Shown: one piece after another, positions 26,730 to 43,956 of the stretch
Numbering within the stretch: position 1 is the stretch's first letter
How the letters are laid out: each line of letters begins with the position of its first letter
Assembly: GCF_018614035.1 (NCBI RefSeq)
Contig: NZ_JAGGPA010000055.1
Location: forward strand, 1 to 64,000
Origin: Streptomyces sp. ISL-96
GTDB taxonomy: Bacteria > Actinomycetota > Actinomycetes > Streptomycetales > Streptomycetaceae
Length of the DNA: 64,000 nucleotides
Direction: 5' to 3'
Program-made: the position numbers and the translations under genes
Notes under the pieces: model-generated
What the model was told of the DNA's origin: nothing
Seen by the model: the letters and a program-made list of their open reading frames with translations, nothing else
Databases searched by the model: none

Positions 26730-27956
26730 TCAGACGTGCGCCTCGGCCAGCAGCTTCTGCATCCGCGACACGCCCTCGGCCAGGTCCTCGTCACCCAGCG
26801 CGTACGAGAGCCGCAGGTAGCCCGGCGTACCGAACGCCTCGCCGGGAACGACCGCCACCTCGACCTCGTCCAGGATCAGCGCGGCCAGCTCGACCGAGGT
26901 CTGCGGGCGCTTGCCGCGGATCTCCTTGCCCAGCAGCCCCTTCACCGAGGGGTACGCGTAGAACGCGCCCTCCGGCTCCGGGCAGACGACGCCGTCGATC
27001 TCGTTGAGCATCCGCACGATCGTCTTGCGGCGGCGGTCGAACGCGGAGCGCATCTCGGCGACCGCGTCCAGGTTCCCGGAGACGGCGGCCAGCGCCGCGA
27101 CCTGCGCCACGTTGGAGACGTTCGAGGTGGCGTGCGACTGCAGGTTCGCCGCGGCCTTGATGACGTCCTTCGGGCCGATCATCCACCCGACCCGCCAGCC
27201 GGTCATCGCGTACGTCTTGGCGACACCGTTGACGACGATGCACTTGTCCCGCAGCTCCGGCAGGACGGCCGGGAGGGAGACGGCGGACGCGTCGCCGTAG
27301 ACCAGGTGCTCGTAGATCTCGTCCGTCAGCACCCACAGGCCGTGCTCGACGGCCCAGCGGCCGATGGCCTCGGTCTCGGCCTCGGTGTAGACCGCGCCGG
27401 TCGGGTTGGACGGGGAGACGAAGAGGACGACCTTGGTCTTGTCCGTACGGGCGGCTTCCAGCTGCTCGACGGAGACCCGGTAGCCGGTGGACTCGTCGGC
27501 CACGACGTCGACCGGGACACCGCCGGCGAGACGGATCGACTCGGGGTACGTCGTCCAGTACGGCGCCGGCACGATGACCTCGTCGCCCGGGTCCAGGATC
27601 GCGGCGAACGCCTCGTAGATGGCCTGCTTGCCTCCGTTGGTGACCAGGACCTGCGAGGCGTCCACCTCGTAACCGGAGTCACGCAGGGTCTTCGTGGCGA
27701 TCGCGGCCCGGAGCTCGGGGAGCCCGCCGGCCGGCGTGTAGCGGTGGTACTTCGGGTTGCGGCAGGCCTCGATCGCGGCCTCGACGATGTAGCCGGGCGT
27801 AGGGAAGTCGGGCTCGCCCGCGCCGAAGCCGATGACCGGCCGGCCGGCGGCCTTCAGGGCCTTGGCCTTGGCGTCCACGGCAAGGGTTGCGGACTCGGAA
27901 ATCGCGCCGATTCGGGCTGAGACCCGGCGCTCGGTGGGAGGAGTTGCAGAGCTCAT
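26730..27956 (-). CDS. Pyridoxal-phosphate aminotransferase, aspartate aminotransferase-like (class I)
   Basis: A 408-residue fold-type I aminotransferase. Motifs: IGFGAGEPDFPTP, KYHRYTPAGGLPELR, SPSNPTGAVYT, LTDEIYEHLVYGD, the PLP-lysine region NGVAKTYAMTGWRVGW, and PGEAFGTPGYLRLSYA. This matches the streptomycete AspC-type enzyme found upstream of tRNA-Trp and secE; some relatives use aromatic acids. Start MSSATPPTERR was chosen over an ATG nine bases upstream; neither has a clear ribosome-binding site. Confidence 0.92.
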   Translation of the reverse strand: MSSATPPTERRVSARIGAISESATLAVDAKAKALKAAGRPVIGFGAGEPDFPTPGYIVEAAIEACRNPKYHRYTPAGGLPELRAAIATKTLRDSGYEVDASQVLVTNGGKQAIYEAFAAILDPGDEVIVPAPYWTTYPESIRLAGGVPVDVVADESTGYRVSVEQLEAARTDKTKVVLFVSPSNPTGAVYTEAETEAIGRWAVEHGLWVLTDEIYEHLVYGDASAVSLPAVLPELRDKCIVVNGVAKTYAMTGWRVGWMIGPKDVIKAAANLQSHATSNVSNVAQVAALAAVSGNLDAVAEMRSAFDRRRKTIVRMLNEIDGVVCPEPEGAFYAYPSVKGLLGKEIRGKRPQTSVELAALILDEVEVAVVPGEAFGTPGYLRLSYALGDEDLAEGVSRMQKLLAEAHV

Positions 27957-28047
27957 GCGGGCCATCGTCCCAGACCGCAAACCCGCTCAGCACACGGATC
28001 CCGCAGGGCGGACACCGTGCGGCCCGGAAGTGGTCGGGCCGTATCTG

Positions 28048-28077
28048 TTCGACGCCGGGCTTGTGAGCACGTACACT
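28048..28077 (+). promoter_or_regulatory. Candidate promoter for tRNA-Trp, secE and nusG
   Basis: TTCGAC, an 18-base spacer and TACACT lie about 85 bases before tRNA-Trp, in the gap divergent from the aminotransferase gene. Confidence 0.5.
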
Positions 28078-28161
28078 CACTCGTCGTTGGCCCCTCAGCG
28101 GCAGCTCCTTCGTGCGCACTCCGTGCACTCGGGTGGATGCGGTAGGTTGGGGGAACCACAA

Positions 28162-28234
28162 AGGGTCGTAGCTCAATTGGTAGAGCACTGGTCTCCAAAA
28201 CCAGCGGTTGGGGGTTCAAGTCCCTCCGGCCCTG
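28162..28234 (+). tRNA. tRNA-Trp (anticodon CCA)
   Basis: Acceptor arms AGGGTCG and CGGCCCT pair with one T-G. The anticodon loop CTCCAAA gives CCA; the T-arm is GGGGG-TTCAAGT-CCCTC. Discriminator G, as in bacterial tRNA-Trp. It lies 107 bases before secE and is probably co-transcribed with it, as in other actinobacteria. Confidence 0.96.
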
Positions 28235-28340
28235 CTACACACATCTTCGCCAGGATGTGTGCGCATGTACGTACTTCTATGCACTGCCGTGCGGCTCCAC
28301 CGGGCGCGGCACGGCCACGACCCGGAATCAGGTGAGTAGC

Positions 28341-28628
28341 GTGACGGACGCCGTGGGCTCCATCGACATGCCTGATGCCCAGGACGAGACGCCGGACTCC
28401 GCCAAGAAGTCTCGCAAAGGCGGCAAGCGCGGCAAGAAGGGCCCCCTGGGCCGTCTCGCGCTCTTCTACCGCCAGATCGTCGCAGAGCTGCGCAAGGTCG
28501 TCTGGCCGACGCGCAGCCAGCTGACGACGTACACCACCGTGGTGATTGTCTTCGTCGTCATCATGATCGGCATTGTGACCGTGATCGACATGGGCTTCGC
28601 CCGAGCCGTCAAGTACGTTTTCGGCTGA
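28341..28628 (+). CDS. secE: Protein translocase subunit SecE
   Basis: A 95-residue small translocon subunit that clamps SecY. After a Lys-rich cytoplasmic N-terminus (KKSRKGGKRGKKG) comes the amphipathic helix FYRQIVAELRKVVWPTRSQL and one membrane helix (about 66-86). The GTG start has AGGTGAG upstream. As usual it is followed by nusG. Confidence 0.95.
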   Translation: MTDAVGSIDMPDAQDETPDSAKKSRKGGKRGKKGPLGRLALFYRQIVAELRKVVWPTRSQLTTYTTVVIVFVVIMIGIVTVIDMGFARAVKYVFG

Positions 28629-28701
28629 TCCCGCGTAGGGCGCCTCACCCGGCGCCCCTTTCGCCGTTCCACCCATATGTATCCAGGAAGAAGCAGCCAC
28701 C

Positions 28702-29595
28702 GTGTCTGACCCGAACCTGAACGACGCCATCGAGTCGCAGGAGTCCGCTGAGGACCAGCTCGACATCGTCGAGGCGGCCGACGAGGACCAGGCGGAAGCT
28801 GCTGACGTCGCTGCGAGCGAGCCGGCGGAAGAGTCCGCCGTGCACGTTGAGTCCGACGAATCCGAGGAGTCCGCCGAGGCCGACGCCGACGCCGAGTCCG
28901 GTGGAGACGTCGAGTCCGGTGGAGACGTCGAGTCCGCCGAGGACGCGGCCGAAGAGGCCGTCGAGGCCGAGGCTCCGGTCGACCCGATCACCGCGCTCCG
29001 CGAGGAGCTCCGCACTCTGCCGGGCGAGTGGTACGTCATCCACACCTACGCCGGGTACGAGAAGCGCGTGAAGGCGAACCTGGAGCAGCGTGCCGTTTCG
29101 CTGAACGTCGAGGAATTCATCTACCAGGCTGAAGTCCCCGAGGAAGAGATCGTTCAGATCAAGAACGGCGAGCGCAAGAACGTCCGCCAGAACAAGCTTC
29201 CCGGTTACGTCCTGGTCCGCATGGACCTCACCAACGAGTCCTGGGGCGTTGTCCGCAACACCCCCGGCGTCACCGGCTTCGTCGGCAACGCCTACGACCC
29301 GTACCCGCTGACCCTGGACGAGATCGTCAAGATGCTCGCCCCGGAGGCCGAGGAGAAGGCCGCCCGCGAGGCCGCCGAGGCCGAGGGCAAGCCGGCGCCC
29401 AGCCGCAAGATGGAGGTCCAGGTTCTGGACTTCGAGGTGGGCGACTCGGTCACCGTCACCGACGGCCCCTTCGCGACCCTCCAGGCGACGATCAACGAGA
29501 TCAACGCCGACTCGAAGAAGGTCAAGGGCCTCGTCGAGATCTTCGGTCGCGAGACCCCGGTCGAGCTCAGCTTCGACCAGATCCAGAAGAACTGA
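28702..29595 (+). CDS. nusG: Transcription antitermination/termination factor NusG
   Basis: A 297-residue protein. The NGN domain begins at EWYVIHTYAGYEKRVKANLEQR (about residue 110) and the C-terminal KOW domain at EVGDSVTVTDGPFA. The first ~95 residues are an Asp/Glu/Ser/Ala-rich acidic extension with the tandem repeat ESGGDV-ESGGDV, a streptomycete feature. It binds RNA polymerase, Rho and S10. GTG start. Confidence 0.96.
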   Translation: MSDPNLNDAIESQESAEDQLDIVEAADEDQAEAADVAASEPAEESAVHVESDESEESAEADADAESGGDVESGGDVESAEDAAEEAVEAEAPVDPITALREELRTLPGEWYVIHTYAGYEKRVKANLEQRAVSLNVEEFIYQAEVPEEEIVQIKNGERKNVRQNKLPGYVLVRMDLTNESWGVVRNTPGVTGFVGNAYDPYPLTLDEIVKMLAPEAEEKAAREAAEAEGKPAPSRKMEVQVLDFEVGDSVTVTDGPFATLQATINEINADSKKVKGLVEIFGRETPVELSFDQIQKN

Positions 29596-29621
29596 TCTTC
29601 CTCTGGACCCACGCTTCCGAC

Positions 29622-29666
29622 CAGGTCAGACCGGCTCTCGCAGCCGGTCTGACCTGCTCGGTTTTT
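29622..29666 (+). terminator. Intrinsic terminator between nusG and rplK
   Basis: Perfect 15-base arms CAGGTCAGACCGGCT and AGCCGGTCTGACCTG with a 5-base loop, then CTCGG and TTTTT. This is the strongest intrinsic terminator in the window and makes rplK-rplA a separate transcript. Confidence 0.93.
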
Positions 29667-29757
29667 AGCCGCAGCACGATACCCGTTATCGTTGTGCGGT
29701 ATGCCTCCGTCCGGTGATCGGATGGCAGGAAACTCTCACTAGGACCCGGAGAGAGCA

Positions 29758-30192
29758 ATGCCTCCCAAGAAGAAGAAGGTCACGGGGCTCATCAAGCTCC
29801 AGATCAACGCCGGCGCGGCCAACCCGGCTCCGCCGGTCGGCCCCGCGCTCGGCCAGCACGGCGTCAACATCATGGAGTTCTGCAAGGCCTACAACGCCGC
29901 GACCGAGTCGCAGCGTGGCATGGTCGTGCCGGTGGAGATCACGGTCTACGAGGACCGCTCCTTCACCTTCGTGACGAAGACCCCGCCGGCCGCGAAGCTG
30001 ATCCTCAAGGCCGCTGGTGTGGACAAGGGATCGGGCGAGCCCCACAAGACCAAGGTCGCGAAGCTCACCGCCGCTCAGGTGCGTGAGATCTCGACGGTCA
30101 AGCTCCCCGACCTGAACGCCAACGACCTCGAGGCCGCGGACAAGATCATCGCCGGTACCGCCCGTTCCATGGGCATCACCGTCGAGGGCTGA
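29758..30192 (+). CDS. rplK: 50S ribosomal protein L11
   Basis: A 144-residue protein. The N-terminal domain with [22 protein letters not shown] forms the GTPase-associated centre and the thiostrepton-binding prolines. The C-terminal domain ends [22 protein letters not shown] and binds 23S rRNA helices 43/44. The ATG has GGAGAG upstream. Followed by rplA after 103 bases. Confidence 0.97.
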
Positions 30193-30295
30193 AAGTCCCC
30201 GTAGCACCTCAGTGGTAGGGCCAAGCGCTGGTCCGCACCACGACTCCATCTCCCACGCGGCTCAAGCCGCCTGGTGTAACTGCTCAGGAGCAGAA

Positions 30296-31018
30296 GTGAA
30301 GCGCAGCAAGAACTTCCGCAGCGCGGACGCGAAGATCGACCGGGAGCGTCTGTACGCCCCGCTCGAGGCCGTCCGTATCGCCAAGGACACCTCCACCACG
30401 AAGTTCGACGGCACCGTCGAGGTCGCCATGCGTCTGGGTGTCGACCCGCGCAAGGCCGACCAGATGGTCCGCGGCACCGTGAACCTGCCGCACGGCACCG
30501 GCAAGACCGCCCGGGTCCTGGTCTTCGCGACCGGTGACCGTGCTGCGGCCGCGGAGGCCGCCGGCGCCGACATCGTCGGCTCCGACGAGCTCATCGACGA
30601 GGTCGCGAAGGGCCGTCTGGACTTCGACGCCGTCGTCGCCACCCCGGACCTCATGGGCAAGGTCGGCCGCCTCGGCCGCGTGCTCGGTCCGCGTGGTCTG
30701 ATGCCGAACCCGAAGACCGGAACGGTCACCCCGGACGTGGCGAAGGCTGTCACGGACATCAAGGGCGGCAAGATCGAGTTCCGCGTCGACAAGCACTCGA
30801 ACCTGCACTTCATCATCGGCAAGGTTTCCTTCGACGAGACGAAGCTGGTCGAGAACTACGCCGCGGCGCTGGAGGAGATCCTCCGTCTCAAGCCGTCCGC
30901 CGCCAAGGGCCGCTACATCAGGAAGGCCGCCCTGGCCACGACGATGGGCCCCAGCATCCCGCTGGACCAGAACCGCACCCGTAACCTCCTCGTCGAGGAG
31001 GACCCGGCCGCTGTCTGA
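30296..31018 (+). CDS. rplA: 50S ribosomal protein L1
   Basis: A 240-residue L1-stalk protein. It starts VKRSKNFRSADAKIDRERLY; GTVNLPHGTGKTARVLVFATGD and GPRGLMPNPKTGTVT are family signatures. The GTG start follows CAGGAGCAGAA. In bacteria L1 also represses its own operon by binding an rRNA-like site in the mRNA; such a site was not identified in the rplK leader here. Confidence 0.97.
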   Translation: MKRSKNFRSADAKIDRERLYAPLEAVRIAKDTSTTKFDGTVEVAMRLGVDPRKADQMVRGTVNLPHGTGKTARVLVFATGDRAAAAEAAGADIVGSDELIDEVAKGRLDFDAVVATPDLMGKVGRLGRVLGPRGLMPNPKTGTVTPDVAKAVTDIKGGKIEFRVDKHSNLHFIIGKVSFDETKLVENYAAALEEILRLKPSAAKGRYIRKAALATTMGPSIPLDQNRTRNLLVEEDPAAV

Positions 31019-31061
31019 CGGCCGGGCCGGGCCTGACGGCCCGGGTCACTGAGTGGCTCTG

Positions 31062-31103
31062 ATCGGGCCCCGCACCTCCCCTCGGGGCGGCGCGGGGCCC
31101 GAT
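31062..31103 (+). terminator. Terminator after rplA
   Basis: Arms ATCGGGCCCCGC and GCGGGGCCCGAT with an 18-base loop that itself holds a small hairpin; TTTGCTTG follows. It separates rplKA from the rplJ leader. Confidence 0.75.
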
Positions 31104-31139
31104 TTGCTTGTGGGTGACCCGTTCGCGTAGTCTCCTCCA

Positions 31140-31345
31140 GAAGCCAAAGACCGCTGGTCGTTGCCGTGTCTTCGCAAGAAGGTGCGGTGGCCGAAGGATC
31201 CGCTAGGTGCGGACGACCCGCGTAGGTGTCGTGGAAAGTTCCCGGACGCGCTCTTCAAAGAGCACAGTCGGTTGAGCTCAGCCCCGTGCGCCTGCGCCGG
31301 GGCGTTTCGTTTTGCCCAGCCCCTTCTGAGCGGTCCTCATCACCC
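31140..31345 (+). promoter_or_regulatory. rplJ leader, probable L10(L12) autoregulatory RNA
   Basis: This region has the look of the bacterial L10 leader. AAGACCGCTGGTCG, the purine-rich AGGTGCGGTGGCCGAAGG and GATCCGC occur in the order expected for the kink-turn and L10-binding helices. Further on is an attenuator-like hairpin, GCCCCG-n11-CGGGGC (31281-31303), followed by TTTCGTTTT, 50 bases before the rplJ start. L10 bound to L12 would be expected to favour shutdown. Recognised from memory; a covariance search would settle it. Confidence 0.65.
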
Positions 31346-31364
31346 GGAAGGAGGCCGACGCTCT

Positions 31365-31895
31365 ATGGCAAGGCCCGACAAGGCTGCCGCGGTAGCCGAG
31401 CTCGCGGACCAGTTCCGTAGCTCGAACGCCGCCGTGCTGACCGAGTACCGGGGTCTCACCGTGGCGCAGCTCAAGACGCTGCGTCGTTCGCTCGGTGAGA
31501 ACGCCCAGTACGCCGTGGTGAAGAACACGCTGACCAAGATTGCGGCCAACGAGGCCGGGATCGACACGCTGGACGACCTGTTCGCAGGTCCGACGGCGGT
31601 TGCCTTCATCACCGGTGACCCGGTGGAGTCGGCGAAGGGTCTTCGTGACTTCGCCAAGGAGAACCCCAACCTGATCATCAAGGGCGGTGTCCTTGACGGT
31701 AAGGCGCTGTCCGCCGATGAGATCAAGAAGCTCGCGGACCTCGAGTCCCGCGAGGTTCTGCTCGCCAAGCTGGCGGGCGCCATGAAGGGCAAGCAGTCCC
31801 AGACTGCCTCGCTGTTCAAGGCGCTTCCGTCGAAGTTCGTCCGCACCGCGGAGGCGCTTCGTGCCAAGCAGGCCGAGCAGGGCGGTGCCGAGTAA
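31365..31895 (+). CDS. rplJ: 50S ribosomal protein L10
   Basis: A 176-residue base of the L7/L12 stalk. It begins MARPDKAAAVAELADQFRSS and contains LTEYRGLTVAQLKTLRRSL and YAVVKNTLTKIAA. The C-terminal helix carries the L12-dimer binding sites. AAGGAGG ribosome-binding site. The long leader upstream probably mediates feedback by the L10-L12 complex. Confidence 0.97.
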   Translation: MARPDKAAAVAELADQFRSSNAAVLTEYRGLTVAQLKTLRRSLGENAQYAVVKNTLTKIAANEAGIDTLDDLFAGPTAVAFITGDPVESAKGLRDFAKENPNLIIKGGVLDGKALSADEIKKLADLESREVLLAKLAGAMKGKQSQTASLFKALPSKFVRTAEALRAKQAEQGGAE

Positions 31896-32006
31896 TTCGG
31901 CTCGCTTTTTGACCGACGCCCGTGTGGGCGCAGGTCGCAGCGGGCCGGAAGTACGCCCGCCTCACATGTACATCGGCACCAGCCGAATTAGTGGAAGGAC
32001 GCCATC

Positions 32007-32393
32007 ATGGCGAAGCTCGCCCAGGCCGACCTGCTCGCGCAGTTCGAAGAGATGACCCTCATTGAGCTCTCTGAGTTCGTGAAGGCCTTCGAGGAGAAGT
32101 TCGACGTCACCGCCGCTGCCGCGGTTGCCGCCGCCCCCGCCGGCGGTGCCGCCGGTGGCGCCGCCGAGGCCGTCGAGGAGCAGGACGAGTTCGACGTCAT
32201 CCTCACCGGTGCCGGCGACAAGAAGATCCAGGTCATCAAGGTCGTGCGTGAGCTGACCTCGCTGGGTCTGAAGGAGGCCAAGGACCTCGTCGACGGCGCT
32301 CCGAAGCCGGTCCTCGAGAAGGTCGCCAAGGAGGCCGCTGAGAAGGCCGCCGAGTCCCTCAAGGCCGCCGGCGCGGCTGTCGAGGTCAAGTGA
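32007..32393 (+). CDS. rplL: 50S ribosomal protein L7/L12
   Basis: A 128-residue stalk protein: N-terminal dimerisation helices, an Ala/Gly hinge (AAAVAAAPAGGAAGGAAEA), and a C-terminal factor-binding domain with IQVIKVVRELTSLGLKEAKDLVDGAPK. It recruits EF-Tu and EF-G. It lies 111 bases after rplJ and is followed by a double hairpin before rpoB. Confidence 0.97.
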   Translation: MAKLAQADLLAQFEEMTLIELSEFVKAFEEKFDVTAAAAVAAAPAGGAAGGAAEAVEEQDEFDVILTGAGDKKIQVIKVVRELTSLGLKEAKDLVDGAPKPVLEKVAKEAAEKAAESLKAAGAAVEVK

Positions 32394-32431
32394 CCTCGTT
32401 GAGTCTCTGACTCAGCTGCTCACGTTCTGAG

Positions 32432-32480
32432 GGCGATCACCCATTCGGGTGGTCGCCTTCAGGCGTTCCCGGGACGCCTT
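32432..32480 (+). terminator. Double hairpin after rplL (attenuator or terminator)
   Basis: The first stem is GGCGATCACCC with GGGTGGTCGCC (loop ATTC); the second is AGGCGT with ACGCCT, starting four bases later. Together they end or attenuate the rplJL transcript ahead of rpoB. Confidence 0.65.
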
Positions 32481-32526
32481 CCTTGCTCTTGGCGCCATGG
32501 CGAGTATCGTGATCTTCGCCGTACGC

Positions 32527-32546
32527 CCCGCGGGAGCTCCCGCGGG
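32527..32546. repeat. Perfect 20-bp palindrome in the rplL-rpoB gap
   Basis: CCCGCGGGAGCTCCCGCGGG is a gap-free palindrome about 170 bases upstream of the putative rpoB promoter. It could be a protein-binding site or, if transcribed, a hairpin. Nothing else in the 514-base gap explains it. Confidence 0.6.
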
Positions 32547-32718
32547 AGCCCTGGGGCCTTGACGAACCGCACGAGGCGCGCAATTCTCAGGACGCGTCGT
32601 CATACCGATCCGGATCCGAGGCATGGATCGGCGGCGTAGAGGGCAGTACTGATATGCGCATACAACGCATGGCTTTCCGCAGGAGTTGAGTACAGCGAGG
32701 GTGTCAAACAACCCGCAC

Positions 32719-32747
32719 TGGACATCAGTGGGCCAAGTGGCTACACT
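32719..32747 (+). promoter_or_regulatory. Putative rpoB-rpoC promoter
   Basis: TGGACA, a 17-base spacer and TACACT give a near-consensus main-sigma promoter. The transcript would start near 32754 with an untranslated leader of about 150 bases. The remainder of the gap (32548-32718) shows nothing else clear. Confidence 0.65.
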
Positions 32748-32907
32748 GACCCTTTGCGCTGCCTGTTAGCTGCCTCCTGCCCGTCACCAGGGGCATCCCC
32801 TCGCTCGAGCATCGACGGCTGACTTCCCCGACCAGGGATTTCTGCCGCTGTGCCAGCTTGGGACCGGTACGCGCGTAGTGAGTCCGAGCCCTCGGAAGGA
32901 CCCCCTC

Positions 32908-36390
<3,483 letters not shown>

Positions 36391-36398
36391 CGGGTTGT

Positions 36399-36426
36399 CC
36401 GGCCGCTGCTTCACCGCAGCGGCCGG
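36399..36426 (+). other. Intercistronic hairpin between rpoB and rpoC
   Basis: Perfect 11-base arms CCGGCCGCTGC and GCAGCGGCCGG with loop TTCACC, starting eight bases after the rpoB stop. No U-tract follows, so partial attenuation, mRNA stabilisation or processing is likelier than termination. Confidence 0.65.
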
Positions 36427-36488
36427 CTCTCCCCGGACCCGTTCAGACCATGATTGACTCTCGACCCCGAAAGAGGGATTGACGACAA

Positions 36489-40388
<3,900 letters not shown>

Positions 40389-40408
40389 GAGTGCGTGTCA
40401 GCACGTCC

Positions 40409-40445
40409 GCAGGGCGGTCACCCCTCACCGGGGTGGCCGCCCTGC
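40409..40445 (+). terminator. Terminator after rpoC
   Basis: GCAGGGCGG and CCGCCCTGC close a longer stem with inner CACCCC and GGGGTG, 21 bases after the rpoC stop. The 123 bases from here to the rpsL promoter show nothing else. Confidence 0.75.
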
Positions 40446-40568
40446 GGCGTTGGCCGGCTGTGCCCCCTCCGAGGCCGCCTGTGTGCCTTTCCCCGTGCCG
40501 CCCAATGGCCGGCCGGCCTGCGGAGACAGCTCGGGAAGTCCGGTGTGTTGGGGTGGACGGCATTTGTT

Positions 40569-40597
40569 TTGACCGGAGTCAATGAGGTAGGTACAGT
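40569..40597 (+). promoter_or_regulatory. Putative promoter of the str operon (rpsL)
   Basis: TTGACC, a 17-base spacer and TACAGT form a near-consensus main-sigma promoter, giving a leader of about 190 bases before rpsL. Confidence 0.7.
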
Positions 40598-40728
40598 CAG
40601 ACCTTGTGCCTGGGGTGTGTCCTGGCTCCACCGCGTGCTTATGTCCGCTAAGGGAGCCGGGGGAGAAAAACACGCCGCAACCTGTGAATTCTCCACTTCG
40701 GTGGAGGCCTCCAGTGTTCGACACACCC

Positions 40729-40755
40729 GACCGCGTGGGTCGGAGGTGTTCCAGG
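40729..40755 (+). promoter_or_regulatory. 27-base leader element shared with rpsJ (rpsL copy)
   Basis: The element begins CGACACACCCGACC and ends GGGTCGGAG, and is identical over 27 bases to 53302-53328. CCGACC and GGTCGG pair around the loop GCGTG. Here an outer ACAC/GTGT pairing could extend the stem through a small internal loop. It ends 40 bases before the rpsL start codon. Confidence 0.7.
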
Positions 40756-40795
40756 TTAGTTTCACAGTGATCGGCACACAGAAACCGGAGAAGTA

Positions 40796-41167
40796 GTGCC
40801 TACGATCCAGCAGCTGGTCCGCAAGGGCCGACAGGACAAGGTCGAGAAGAACAAGACGCCCGCACTTGAGGGTTCCCCTCAGCGTCGCGGCGTCTGCACG
40901 CGAGTGTTCACGACCACCCCGAAGAAGCCGAACTCGGCCCTGCGTAAGGTCGCGCGTGTGCGTCTGACCAGCGGGATCGAAGTCACTGCTTACATCCCGG
41001 GTGAGGGACACAACCTGCAGGAGCACTCCATCGTGCTCGTGCGTGGTGGCCGTGTGAAGGACCTGCCGGGTGTTCGCTACAAGATCATCCGTGGTTCGCT
41101 CGACACCCAGGGTGTCAAGAACCGCAAGCAGGCCCGCAGCCGCTACGGCGCCAAGAAGGAGAAGTAA
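40796..41167 (+). CDS. rpsL: 30S ribosomal protein S12
   Basis: A 123-residue decoding-centre protein. K43 in TTPKKPNSALRK and K88 in RGGRVKDLPGVRY are the wild-type, streptomycin-sensitive residues; mutations at these positions are well known to alter antibiotic production in Streptomyces. GTG start after GGAGAAGTA. First gene of the str operon, followed two bases later by rpsG. Confidence 0.97.
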   Translation: MPTIQQLVRKGRQDKVEKNKTPALEGSPQRRGVCTRVFTTTPKKPNSALRKVARVRLTSGIEVTAYIPGEGHNLQEHSIVLVRGGRVKDLPGVRYKIIRGSLDTQGVKNRKQARSRYGAKKEK

Positions 41168-41169
41168 GA

Positions 41170-41640
41170 ATGCCTCGTAAGGGCCCCGCCCCGAAGCGCC
41201 CGGTCATCATTGACCCGGTCTACAGCTCTCCTCTTGTCACGTCGCTGATCAACAAGATTCTGCTTGACGGCAAGCGTTCCACCGCCGAGCGCATTGTGTA
41301 CGGCGCCATGGAAGGCCTCCGCGAGAAGACCGGCAACGACCCGGTCATCACGCTGAAGCGCGCGCTTGAGAACGTCAAGCCCTCGCTCGAGGTCAAGTCC
41401 CGCCGCGTCGGTGGCGCGACGTACCAGGTGCCGATCGAGGTCAAGCCCGGTCGTGCGGCCACCCTCGCGCTGCGCTGGGTCGTGGGTTACTCCCGCGCCC
41501 GCCGCGAGAAGACCATGACCGAGCGCCTCATGAACGAGCTGCTCGACGCCTCCAACGGTCTTGGCGCTGCCGTCAAGAAGCGCGAGGACACCCACAAGAT
41601 GGCCGAGTCGAACAAGGCCTTCGCGCACTACCGCTGGTAG
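41170..41640 (+). CDS. rpsG: 30S ribosomal protein S7
   Basis: A 156-residue 30S head assembly protein. It starts MPRKGPAPKRPVIIDPVYSS and includes VGGATYQVPIEV and RRKKTMTERLMNELLDA-like sequence (here RREKTMTERLMNEL). Ends AFAHYRW. Known in other bacteria as the str-operon repressor; no S7 site was identified here. Confidence 0.97.
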   Translation: MPRKGPAPKRPVIIDPVYSSPLVTSLINKILLDGKRSTAERIVYGAMEGLREKTGNDPVITLKRALENVKPSLEVKSRRVGGATYQVPIEVKPGRAATLALRWVVGYSRARREKTMTERLMNELLDASNGLGAAVKKREDTHKMAESNKAFAHYRW

Positions 41641-41678
41641 TCGCTACCCACATCGAGACCGAGAGAAGATTGAGCCTT

Positions 41679-43808
<2,130 letters not shown>

Positions 43809-43956
43809 CTCCCCCGAGTTGACGCTTTAGGCTTGACCCAACCGCCGGGGCTCTCCCCGCGACCCGTGTGTGAGAATCCCGGCGGTTGGCACCCCAGCAA
43901 AGATCACCTGGCGCCGATGAAGCAAGGCGTACAGAACCACTCCGCAGGAGGACCCA

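Noticed and set aside
29667..29757. rplK promoter and L1-binding site
   Set aside because: TATCGT near 29687 has no acceptable -35 box, and no clear copy of the 23S L1 site was seen, so neither was annotated.
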